Shown here one piece after another: positions 36,046 to 47,595 of a stretch of DNA of 64,000 nt (the first letter of the stretch is position 1; every line of letters begins with the position of its first letter). Origin of the DNA: Oscheius dolichura (lineage: Eukaryota; Nematoda; Chromadorea; Rhabditida; Rhabditidae); the NCBI GenBank assembly GCA_932521035.1, contig OW051497.1, forward strand, positions 11,594,001-11,658,000. Direction: 5' to 3'. The notes under the pieces are model-generated. The model was not told the origin of the DNA, did no database searches, and was given only the letters and a program-made list of their open reading frames with translations. The translations under genes were made by a program, and so were the position numbers.

Positions 36046-38027
36046 TCATAATGCGACTTCTCCTGCCAAAGCGGCGTCTTTTGCCACCCAATTTTGGTAG
36101 AGATAATATGCCCAGTATAATACGTTCAAAAGACCAAAGGTTATGGGAAATAACTTCCTAAAGAATGAAGTTACGAGGAGAAGATTGCACCCTGTCACCT
36201 GCAGAACCTGTCAATTCTCTCCGCCGTCCACCCTTCTTCTTCGTCCAAGTCATCGGGAATCAAACTCATTGAAGCAAGCGCGTGTAGTGATTCAAACATC
36301 CCCAGCTAAAAATTCATCGTCATGGGATGCAACGATGAGGAAGTACCGTTGATCTCGGAGCTAAGGGAGCATGACCATTGGATACCGTATTCTTGTGCTC
36401 ATTTTCATCCACTTCCGCCAGAGCATGGTCATTTGTCATGACAGTGCCGTAAGATTGATGCTGCCTGCTTATTTTACGGCTTGGATGAAGGAGATTCTTC
36501 TTTTTACCACTGGAGAGAGCAGTGATAATTAATGAATATCACTTACCTTGAAGTTTTCTCGTAGGTTTCGCGGAAGCTGCTCATCCTCTCTTGCTTGGCC
36601 GCTTTCTTTTTTATCTTTCTCCTGTGTTCTCTTTCGCTGTCGACATAACAAACGAGAGCGACTTCTACCATTGTAAGGAAAATAGTCCTAAACGGATAAT
36701 GTAATTCTTGACGTAGGGCTCTTTACCCTGTCGTTAGCACCATATATACATCAATAGATTTTACATATCCCACCTTTGGAAGGTTCTTTGCCACGTTGCC
36801 GTACTTAACTCAATTTAGTAAAAGAAATGAGCCTCTTACCTGGAAAGTTAAAGCCATTAAGGAGCTGACTCCAAGCGTTATCCTAGCCGGAAGTGCCTTG
36901 AGATCAATCCAAAATGAGACAAAAGAAAGAAGGACAGAAGCATAAGTGGGCATGTACATCTGGAGCAGATAAAAACCATAAGCCCTTGAAAATGTCAAGG
37001 AGACGGTCAGCTAAAATAATGAACCATTCAACGTCATGTCTGATCACACCTGATCCCATTGTCCGGCTGCGTATTCAAAACTATTTTTGGTCCATTGAAG
37101 TCCATAGAGTGTGAAATCGGCCAGTTTTGATTTTGCGATTGAAAACACCTACAGATATTCTTTTTTTAGGAGGAGGCTGCATAAATTACCGGGCTCCATT
37201 CTCTCCAGTTCAAGGCGACTTTTGCCGCGTTGTAGGCGTAGCTTTCGATCACCAGCTCGCAGGACTAGAAAACAAAAGGAATTTTTTTTGAGTGGCATGA
37301 GGAATATACCATCACATCCATCGGGAATAATTGCAGATCAACAATGCAAGGACTTTCTACCTGCAGCCGATAATTCACCTGAAACGCACATTTCCCTCTG
37401 AGAGGCTGACAACTGACCCATACTGTGCCATTCGGATAGATCATTAGAAAAATGTTCGGAGTTGGACTTGAATGGATTACTGTTTTCTTCGAGTTAACCT
37501 AAGTTATACTATTAACAGGATTGTGAGCTTAACTTACGAAACAAACATTAGGTGACCAAAGTTTCTCCACCATCTGAACAATGGTATCTACCTTCAATCA
37601 AGGCCTTACCTGGTATCCCAATGTCAGATTTTGAAGACAGGGAGAAATATGATCGAACCGTAACCTCTCGTCGTGCCAAATTTGACTAAATGAATACTTA
37701 TTGAAAGTAAACAAAACCTCCACCTGAAAAGGAGATCCAAAGTGAAACTGGCTGATATTTCTGATATGTGAGCAATATTCTGTATGACAAATTCAATTGT
37801 GACAGTGGTGGCGTTTTTCTTGGAAGGAACCATCATCTTGTTATATCCTTCCTCGAATAACCTCTCCATGACCAATTGGGACATGTTGTCGTAGTCGGCG
37901 TCACTGAAAATTAGAACCTAGGTTTAAGCGGTACAGTAACTTACAGGCCGCAGTCGACCGTGGGAGGAATATGGCTGGAAGCATGGCCCAATCCCCAAAT
38001 AAGTGTGAAGAGGTTCACACCGTTCAT
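36046..38027 (-). CDS. Cys-loop ligand-gated ion channel subunit, anion type
   Basis: Fourteen in-phase exons give 486 residues: 38027-37945, 37903-37724, 37685-37610, 37573-37538, 37498-37418, 37378-37310, 37264-37190, 37148-37050, 37010-36840, 36803-36727, 36687-36547, 36509-36347, 36305-36208, 36157-36046. After a short signal peptide come the ligand-binding domain ([20 protein letters not shown]), the 13-residue Cys-loop between [11 protein letters not shown] and SCELVIES, helix 1 ([20 protein letters not shown]), helix 2 preceded by [18 protein letters not shown], helix 3, a basic cytoplasmic loop and helix 4 after [15 protein letters not shown]. The PAR triplet before helix 2 marks chloride-type channels in this superfamily. 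Helix 2 and the [13 protein letters not shown] segment resemble the nematode LGC-46/ACC acetylcholine-gated chloride group. The ligand is not determined by sequence. Confidence 0.94.
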
Positions 38028-40685
38028 GAACTCTGTCGAATTCATAACATGGTAGCGTTTCTGTAAAAGGAACTAGGTCATTGGAAGCACAAGGAAATAA
38101 GAAGAAATCAATGTCTTCAAATTGGGATAAGGACTGCAAAGCAGAATGTTTATGAATGGAGAATGAGAGCATTTTGATGAATGGCCCGCTGGAAGAGAGT
38201 TCTTCATCATTAGTACTACGTAACCAATTAGCGTATCTCCTGAACAGCTTTATTCATCAGAGAATGGCCAGTTTTTTTTCAGGAGAATCTAAACGAATGC
38301 GAGAGGTACTAGAACTATGCTCAGTTGGACGGAAAACGATGTACTTAAATCTAATATTCTTATACTTTCCCAGGGGACATCCACGCAAAGAAAGGTAATT
38401 ATGTGAACCCGGGGGCTGATTTGTAAACGCACTGTTTTAAGAATTGGGGAAAAGTCAAAATAGGAAACATTGATTAGCGACCGAGGAGGCCAACCTGCTT
38501 GCTTGTGGCGACTTCAGATTTGAATATAACCCAATTTGGACTGAAAAACGGAGCAGCCATGAATATTCAAACAATCTCAAGATGGAGTATCTTCCTATCG
38601 CCGGTGGCAACACTGGTTTGGGAGCAAAAAGTCACTCTCTTTTAGTCACACAACCCTAATTTTTTCTCGAGCAGAGATAAATGGATCAGAACAGCAGCAA
38701 ACTTCTCCCTTTTATAAAAAGTAAGTATGCCCTTTGTAAAAGTATCTGTATTGTAAAACAAGTGTTCGAACCCAGCCGGGAGCTCATGTTTCTTGGGAAG
38801 TAGCCATCTATGTAGTGTGATCATCACCCGTTCTCGAGAAATCTTGAAGGTTTGATTTTGTGGGAAAGCGAAGAAGGGTCAAGCGTTTTCCAGAACTGAC
38901 CACAACCATTCGTGTAGTAAACTGGCGACGTAATCAAGACACAAAACATACGGAGGATCTTGTCGCAAGCAGGTCTTGCCCCCTTCACTCTCCATACGCA
39001 TTTTCTCGACAGCAAAATAAGAAAATCTAAGTGGTAAACTGGAGGGCAGGGGCGAGGGATGCCCACAAGAAAAGGCGAGACACATTCCAGCCAACAGAGA
39101 ATATCTTTCCGGTGACCGCTTCTTTGTTAATCACGCCCAGGCATTCTCCCACCCGGCGCGGAGATGCATATATTTGTTAGGTATGTTTGGTCTTTATTTA
39201 AAAGAACCGACAAAGCGGAAGAGGTAATAATACCCCGCATTCATAAAAAAGACACCTGCAGCCTTGCAAACCCCACGCACTTTAGTCCCCCTTCTTGAGA
39301 AATTCTGCCTTTTCCCTTTCCCGCTTCATACACATGTGTATCACACATCATCTACAAATTATATGCTCCATCAACAGCCGTGTTTACCATATCATTCTCT
39401 AGAAAATTTTAGCTACAAGTGTTGCTTCGGCCAAAGTATTCGGGGGATAACGGGAAAAAAAACAACAGCCGATAATCTGATCCATCAGGAAATTGCTCAA
39501 TTCCCAGGCTATGTTTAGTCGGTTGGGAAAGGCACCAAGTCCAAAAAACCGAGGAGATCAGAAGAAAGAAAAATTCTTCATTTCGATTTCTGGTGCAGAT
39601 CTGTTCGGGAGAAAATAAGAATATCAATGAGGTTTTGTTAGTTTTGTAGCTAAGGAGAACATCTGACCCTTCTTTTCTACTGAACTGTGGTTTTATGGAA
39701 TACCGTTCTTTGGTTCTGTAGAATAACCCCAGGTTACTTGCGGCTTAGAGCGTCATCTGAGAGTGCAGTTATTCCCTCTCACGACCTGACCCCGTTGCCC
39801 TTACGGGCTATCAAACTACAATAAAGGGCACTTTCCCGGAAAACTATTCTTGATCTTCACTTGCAGAGCAGGGGCGGAGAAATGATCATTGAACGTGTAA
39901 TCTGGTCTAGCATCAGTGTTTCTCGCCGTTCCGTCCAGGAAACTACTACTGTTCCATTGCTCGTAAGTATTTCTTAATCCTGATGAAATAGTGCTTCATT
40001 CATGTTTTTATCAAAGGCTGAGTAAGGCGGACAGAGATTAACGCCTCCCTTTTTTGCCTGCTTGAAACAAATACCTTCTTATCTGGACTGGGCAGGGCAT
40101 CAGTCTTTTGAAATGCGCCAACCCGGGCATTCATCCTCCCTGTCTGAACCTCGACCACCTGCAGAGGGCAGTCAATCGAACAGGGGAGGCAATCTGTTTC
40201 CCGGACAATTCCCGCAAACGAAAGCTGTCCAGTGTAAAATTTAAACATCTATTATATTAAACCAGCTGGACTATGTGTGCTTGTTTCCCGTCTTTTAGAC
40301 TCTTGCGACTTCTTGTTCCTCGACTTTCTTCCCACCCTCATTGAGTCACAATATTTATTGTCAGATTGTGAGACCCTGCATAGCGAGGCTGCCTTTTGCT
40401 GCCAGGGCAGCGGAACACAGCCCCTCCTCCGCTGAATATCAGCACTCTCATTCAGCCAGGGAGAGGGAGACCTGTGCGGTTGGCAATTTTCAGCCAACAT
40501 TGGTCAGTGCAGAGAGCGGCTTAGAGGCTGGCCTGGCCCCTATACCACCTGTCCCCCCTCCCAGCCTCGGCACAATTTTATTTCATCTCCACGTGCCCTT
40601 TGCTCTTGGTCGTATTTTTGGCTTTTATAGAAGAATTACAGGTGATTACTCCTACGGAGCAGTAACGGCTTCGGCCTAATTAGTC
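38028..40685. other. Intergenic, no gene recognised
   Basis: Divergent promoter space between the channel gene and the plus-strand gene at 40686. No exon, RNA gene or repeat was supported on either strand. Confidence 0.45.
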
Positions 40686-41904
40686 ATGGATTCTGCACAA
40701 GCTGGCTTGACAGGGTCCCTTCGATCTCAGGATGAAAACGGGGGTGAGTCTACCGTTATTTTTCATCAAACCTTTTTTCTCTGGTCCATGATAAGAACGA
40801 AAACAGGTAATATCAGTGAATCCAGAAAATCATATGCCCAACCAAACTTTGCTTTTTCTTATCTCACGTGGCAACGTTCCGATTTTCTTTTGGAACACGA
40901 TGAAATTTTACCTCGAGCGCAATCGGCCACCGGAAGAACAGGTTTTCATCGGGGGGCGAGAAAGCGTCTTTTCAGGAGGGGAGAAGAAGGCTATCTAAAA
41001 AGAGATCCACAAAACAACGCTTCTTCTCTTTGCACTTCGATTTTAGTGTACCACCAAGAGGGACGCGGGGAAGTTTGTTTACTCTTAAAAAACACCTCTC
41101 TGTGAAGGTTATCGGTGCAGTAAAGTACGTGCTGGCTAGGCGAGAAAAAAAATCTCGGGGCCCTTTCTCTTCAAGGTTCCGGAAGGCGTTTGCGTTTGAC
41201 GTCCCAGAGTATAATTTCCGCTTCCGAGTAGTCTAACTAGACTTATTGCTGTATTAGGAGATATTAACCTGGCCTGTCAGATCCAACAACAAACAGCGTA
41301 GCGTAGAAAAATAGAAAAAGTGAGTACTGCCTCAATCAAATCGATCTCTGCCTCACAAAGCCGGTTGCCGTAACCTATTGAGATTTTTTTGTTTCAGACG
41401 CTGGCCGTCCAAACGATCATAATAGTTACCAAAGCACAATGCCGGACATTCCTTTTAACGACCCAACGGTAAGTGACTGGGGCTTATTTGATGAGACAAA
41501 AGAAATTTCAGCGACCACAATTACCCTTAAAAGAGGAGATAAACCTCCTAGCCGCCAGGACGTATGTCTGCTCTCGGCTGTTTGACACTGAAGAGCTCAA
41601 CAAATCGGAAGCAGAAGACCAGAACTCCAACAGACGGTCACGGCGAGATGAACTCCGACTCTTTCCCAGCATTCCCCGGCCCGCTTGTTTGGACAAGATG
41701 CCAGACCTCACCTGTCGGGAACTGGACATCGTCTATCATGCACTCATTCGTGCCAACAGCAGACACCCGGGAACTGAGGCGAATCGAGATCCCTCCCTCG
41801 TCAGGTGCTGTGACAGAGATCAGCCAAGAGCAAAGGATAATTTCAGGGCACTAAATGCAATTCGCAAGCGTTTTAACATGGAGGAGGTTCGAATCCAGGG
41901 CTGA
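40686..41904 (+). CDS. Unidentified small gene, three exons
   Basis: Exons 40686-40742 (donor GGG|GTGAGT), 41399-41469 and 41511-41904 join in phase to give about 174 residues ending TGA. AATAAA follows at 42054. The protein starts MDSAQAGLTGSLRSQDENG, is hydrophilic, has no signal peptide or membrane segment, and ends in a charged, probably helical region (TCRELDIVYHALIRAN, then ALNAIRKRFNMEEVRIQG). I do not recognise it. A second frame within the last exon (41564-41854) is also open and natural-looking, so the frame choice rests on the splice phase. Confidence 0.5.
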
Positions 41905-42053
41905 GTAAAGCGGCGACGGGTAGATTTCCTCCCGGAAAAGGGGAAAATAAGACCTATCTATCTACTTGCGGTTAAAACTTTGTGGTAACACCTATTTGTG
42001 ATCAGTTAACTTTGTTTTCTTTGAAGTATTTGTACGGATCTCTACAGTTTTCC

Positions 42054-42059
42054 AATAAA
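42054..42059 (+). terminator. Poly(A) signal after the 40686 gene
   Basis: AATAAA 150 bases after the stop at 41904. Confidence 0.5.
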
Positions 42060-43108
42060 AATAAGTCCTAGACAACTTATCCTATTATAATAATTAAAAT
42101 GAACGGCAGCTCGGAAAGCAGCCCGTCTCGAGAAGGAATCGAACAGCCAAGGTTGACAACGCATAAAGAGTGTCAAGGCCTCTGTTCAAATGCAATGAAA
42201 ACCGGCTGACGTTTTTATGTGATGTTTTTGTTGTCTCTTGGTCAGAGAAATTGTAGGTTCAGGTAGGTGAAATTGCCTTGCCCGTCAAAGGGACGCCCTA
42301 GTGGGAGACAGCAGAACATATGATGTTCGACGGCACGGAACGGACGACTCTCTGACACTTTGACGGTTTATTTGAACAGTGTGTATTATATACAATGCAC
42401 TATTCTCACTGTAAGCAAAGATATATGTGTGAATTACAATATTATTAAAACGAGGTTTCCCTAAATGGGAGGCCTTCACTGGATGAGGGAGTGTAGGGGT
42501 CGTCACCGTCTTGACTGGTCCCGGCGCATTGGTCCGAAGTATAGTCACCCGTTAATTTTTTCCTGAAGAATACGTTTAGAACTGTTCTGTTTCTCCGTCG
42601 GCATCTGTGACACAAATAATGCTATTATTCCATGACTGGTCTACTATTTTTCCACTAATTAGCTTCTGGCAAGAAAATAGCGTGCACATGCAAGACTTGC
42701 TGCTAAAATGTGAAAACAGATTCACACACAATGGCATTTTAAAATTGGGACACTGCAAAAGGAACGGCTTCGGCGAGCAAGGGGGGATTGGAAAATTAGA
42801 AAAAGGTTCTTGGTTAGCTAAATTTCATCCCCTTCGAAATCGCGCCCAGACGCTATTTCCACGGCCCTTATAAAAAATATGTGTAACGCATTTCATGCGA
42901 AATCTTCTCTGCAAACTTTCTGCAAACGCTCCATTCTTCTTTTAATGACATTATCCGCAAAAAGTATTGCCCCCAAATAGTGCATTTTCCCCCACTATAA
43001 TTATCTTTTACGACAAGCAATAAAACCTAATCCTGCATGGTACAGATTTAGTCCAAAAACGGAGAGAACCAGATTCTTTTAGGGGGGCAGTTTCAAAAGA
43101 TCATGCTT
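42060..43108. other. Intergenic, no gene recognised
   Basis: Lies between convergent genes. No exon was supported. Further 3' exons of the coiled-coil gene could lie in the upper part of this stretch. Confidence 0.4.
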
Positions 43109-43721
43109 TCATCGTACAGGGTGCTCTATTGGGTAAAAGTGCAAGCGAAGCAATAAGTATAGCGAAAAGAAGACATACTCAGGATCGTCGAACCAGAGAC
43201 TCTCGAATTCGCCGATGAAGTTGAGAATTTTTGATCTGCAAACCGTGTTAGTGGAAATGGGTAGGTTATTGTGTTATTCATTCACATTACAGACAGATAG
43301 AGAGGGGATGGCGGTACCTGAGGTCCTCGTTATACATAGCCTGGCTGAGTTCTCCTTTGATGATGTGAGCCTCGTCTTTCATCTGCTGCCGCTCTCTTTT
43401 AATATCAGCCAGGAGTGTTTGTATAAGATCGACGTTAGCGTTGTCATTGTCTTGGTTCATTATATCCTGAACCATCTATATTATACGGGAGATATCCGAG
43501 CCTACTTCTAGTTCATTGACCTTCCTCTTCAACGTCTGTGTGAGCTTTCTCAGATGGTCGTATCTCTTCTCCAAGTATTGCAGTCTCTCTTGGAACTGAA
43601 ACATCTCTACTTCATCCAGTGGGCAAAAGTTTTCGACCTGTGGCGGCTTGTGCACTTTAATTGTCGCCCGACACGGATGGGGCTCGACACTCTCATCGTA
43701 AATAGCATCCTCCCATCCCAT
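43109..43721 (-). CDS. Coiled-coil protein of unknown function
   Basis: Exons 43721-43506, 43475-43318 and from 43235 join in phase with 31- and 82-base introns. The start MGWEDAIYDESVEPHPCR leads into heptad-like helices (FQERLQYLEKRYDHLRKLTQ, then LLADIKRERQQMKDEAH). The last exon starts with KILNFIGEFESLWFDDPE. It either reads straight to TGA at 43109 or splices at a consensus GTATGT donor after GACGATCCTGA, so the C-terminus is uncertain. An acceptor (tttctctag) lies 8 bases before the ATG. No enzyme domain or membrane segment is visible. A structural or complex-assembly role is inferred only from the coiled coil. Confidence 0.7.
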
Positions 43722-46700
43722 TTTAGTTTCTAGAGAAATATTCCATAGAATATTAAGGAAGAGAGTAGGGTAAGGAAGTGTGTAACTGTTGCGCTCAGGG
43801 AAAAATATTTTGAAAAAGGCGCTAGTCATAAATCAAAAAGAGGGCGCTCAGCTTAACGGGCAGAAGTGTCGTCAAAAGTTCTACATGTGATTAGGGTGGC
43901 GGAAAAAGGTCTGACCGAAACTCGGGAAAAACACATTACCAAATTTGAAATCTGCGAAAGAAAAAAGGGCAAATTTAGAGGCCGCATTGTCACCAAGCAA
44001 GTGACGCCCTGGAGGGTTTTGTATTTTTCTAAACCGATTTGTTACGGATGAAAGATTGAAAGCACCCATTGAATATTCCTCCTGGGAGGCGAAGTAGAAA
44101 AAGCACGAAGCATCGCAGGAGATGAAATTTTATGGAAGAATGGAGCTGCTCACAAAGTGGAAAATGAACTACTTCAAGAGTTGGAGCCGTGTTGAATTTC
44201 TAAGGCCCCAAAATCCGCTTTTGAGAGCAGTTCACGGAGCGAAGAACAAGGTTTAATAGAATTGCTGGACGAGCTGCTACTGGTTAGTTTGATCACCAGT
44301 TCAGTAGCTGACGAGATGGCCAAAGTGGCAATATCAGTGATGGTTGAATAGGTACGAGAATCAGATGCTCGCCAAAAATTGCGTTACTCTAGAAGTGGGC
44401 GGAATGTGGGTCAAAATAGCTATTTTTCTTCTCCTTGGAGGATATCATAGAAAACTAGAGGACGTTGAAAACAATCACGACCGTCTCGAAAGGCTGAGGC
44501 TCTAGGAACCAGAGGTCTATTGTTTTGTAAACGGGACCTATACGGGTACTATAGTAGAAGGTAGGAGAGGTATTAGTTACTCTGGACTTCTACTTCTAGC
44601 GTTTCTTTATAAGCATTTCCTGTGAAAACGCAAAGAGTTTCATGGTCACAGGATTCGTTTCCACTTCCTTGTCTTGAGAAGCCGTGGCAGTAGTCACTAT
44701 CCTCGAAACGCTAATCTGGGATTTTTAATTGGATTCAAGAAATAAGATCAGATTTAAATTTAGAAGCCAATTTGCGATGAGGCTGTTTTGATAAACTATA
44801 GAAGACCAAGGAACGAGAGTCTTGCGCACATCCGTTCGTATCTCTTGAAGATTGAGAAAAGTGCGTTCGAAACATAGCCGAAAAACAAAACAATGCTTCC
44901 CGATTGAGAGCACAATCCGACGACATGGTGATAAATTAGTCATGTCCGAAGTCGTCAGCTTTTGGGGATGTAGTCTATTTGGAGTCATTGCAAATGTTGC
45001 TATCATAAAAGAGAAGGGGGAAGTTGAGTTCAACTTTGGCGAAAGATGACTATCGTCTCTTCCCACAATGGTCGTTTGGAGACAAACGTGAATTATGAGA
45101 GACATTGTTGGCTCTTTGTGGCATGATCCAACACATTTTTTCAGCCTCTTCCCGAAGGAAAATGAGGTAATTAGCCGAATTTATAGAGCGACTCTTTCTT
45201 AGGATGCAACAAGTGGAAAGGGGGATTGGGAAAAGTTTGATGAAGAAGATTCAAAACGTCTTCAAGTTGATTAAGTTACTAGTAAGGCCTGATAGGGAAC
45301 TGAGTTGGATATAACGAAGCCCAGCTTTTTTTAGACGAGGCATACTCGAAAAAGAGACACTGGTTTTAGAGAACACAAGAGTTGAGCAGAAAACCCTGAT
45401 TGAGACAAGGCACCCGGCCAATGAACTTGAATCTCTTTCGAGTGTTGACTGATGAACTGCTTCATTTTAGGGAAAGAAAGAGAAGTCTCGGCGTTCCTTA
45501 TGGGAGAGAGACTTGATACGAGGGACATTTGAGATGATGGAGGATAGGCATGTTTGTTTTTGACTGAAACCAAAGAGAGAAATGCTAATTTGTCCAGGTT
45601 ATTTTGAAAAACAAAAGGTCGCCCGCATAAATAAGATAAAAAATCATGGCGGCCAAACATTCGAGAAGGGAAAAACTTTGGAGGGAGACTCTAGATGTGA
45701 GCCCAAAAAATTAGCATTTTTACTTTTTCTTTCCGTTCGAGAGCACCGAAACTCTATCATCGTTTCTTTTACTGCGTTACGGTAAAAAACTAGTAGTTTG
45801 AAAAAGGTTTACCGAGCCGTTTAAACTGCAGAGAAGGTATACAGTAATTGTTAAGAATTATAAGCGGCTAGTCCGTTTCTTTTAGGATTTTCCATCAATG
45901 CCCATCGAGGAGGAGCTTATTTTCAGGATTATTGAAAATCCGCGAATAGATTCAGCCCCCTTATAGGAAATATATCGGAAATGGACTATAACTTCCTTAC
46001 AGAGGTCGGCATAACGTTAGAACAGTGTTTTTCAGCTAAATATCCGTTTACTGGTTGAAAGACCAAATTTCGCGATCCCTGACAAAATGACATACGAAAA
46101 ATATATGACATGATATCTGAAACCCCAAAAAACACCCGCCAGCTCAAAATGTTTGAAATATACCTGTTCCCGGTAAACTTTACTCACCTCTGGCATGGCG
46201 ACAACTGGAAGGATGACACTCAGCTGCTCCGCATAACCAAATATTCTGAAAAATGAACAATTACAATAGGATGTCGGAAGTAGAATGAAGAAGAGATGAA
46301 TAGAAGCAATCCTATTCTCAATGCAGAGGAACATTTGATGGGGTAACAATGACGGAATCAAGAGGAGAAAGGAACATGAGGTCTGGGGGGATTACACCGC
46401 ACGTAGCTGCTCAGCTCTTTACTATTCTTTACAATGCATCGGCCGACCGTGGGAGCAGTTTTTCAGAAAGCTTTAAAGTGATTTACTGGACAATTAACAA
46501 ATAATGAGCAGCAGTTTGGGGAGACGGCGAAATTTGAGCTGTTCATTACAGGGGAAAAAAACGCAGGCAGAAGTCAACACACATAAAGAGGATGCATGGG
46601 ATGTCGGGAACGCGCTTACGCACGTTGCCTAGTTGTGGTATCCATTTCTTATGCAAAACACTCTCTATAGCCGAAAAATTGGGTAATTTTAAATTACAGC

Positions 46701-47595
46701 GGACGAGGTACGGCTCCTGACATAATGGAGAGTAAAATGCGAGCAATATCGCGCATCTGTTGTTAGCCGCTTTAGGAAATCGGATGCCACTAACACGCGA
46801 GGGTGTGCGGTGGTGAGGGCAAACTATGAAACTGGCCCCGTATGAGGTCCAGTTACTATTTCCTACTAATCGGGTTGCTATTGAACCGGGAATCGAGTTG
46901 GTGGAACGCGGGATTGCGCGGGAACGCAGATTTTAGGAGAATAGATGATGGCAGATTCATGTGACTCTGCTATACTTTTTTAGCTCTTCCGCAACTTTGA
47001 AAATTGGGTGGCGGATGGATAGAATCAGAGTTCAGGAAAAGGACAAACATATTATGTCGCTCTACAGAGATGAATAGGAGCAAGGATGCCTTTTGAGGCA
47101 TCCCTCTGTTCTTCAACTGTTACTGCTTCCCCTGCTCTTCCCAGGTAGTTTTTTACCGCTCGATAAGGTATTTGAATAAAAAATCTGTCGATTCCAGAAA
47201 AATCTCCTCTTACACGTTTGATTTGTTTTCTGTGAATACGATCAAAGTCAACGAATAGATAAGAATAATGACAATAGTTTGTAGCGGGCCACAAAGTATG
47301 AGATACCCCGCCGCTGACCACTGAGAAGTGAAACTAGGGTGGTCTTGTTACAATAATGACCGTCCAATTTGATTTATGAACAGTTCGCCTCGTGAATGGC
47401 ACAACACCCGCTGTTTTATTTTCAAAAACAAAGGTCTGCCTACTAGCAACTGTTTATTCTGACCCAGACTATTTTATGATAAGCAGTGCTCATCTGACCG
47501 AGTCCAGTGGCTACTATCTAATCGAACGGCACTCAGGTGTATGCTACCCGTCAGTCTCATTTTTCTTACTTTTCTCAACCAGGCATCAGTTTCAG
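43722..47595. other. Long intergenic region with one candidate exon
   Basis: No complete gene was recognised. On the minus strand, 46245-46188 is open between a good acceptor (attttTCAG) and a consensus donor (GAG|GTGAGT) and would encode FGYAEQLSVILPVVAMPE, a hydrophobic segment; no partner exons could be assigned. The rest is purine-rich and AT-rich sequence without supported features. Confidence 0.4.

Noticed and set aside
41880-41900. tRNA B-box-like ggttcgaatccagg
   Set aside because: No A-box or cloverleaf could be drawn around it and it lies in the coding end of the 40686 gene.
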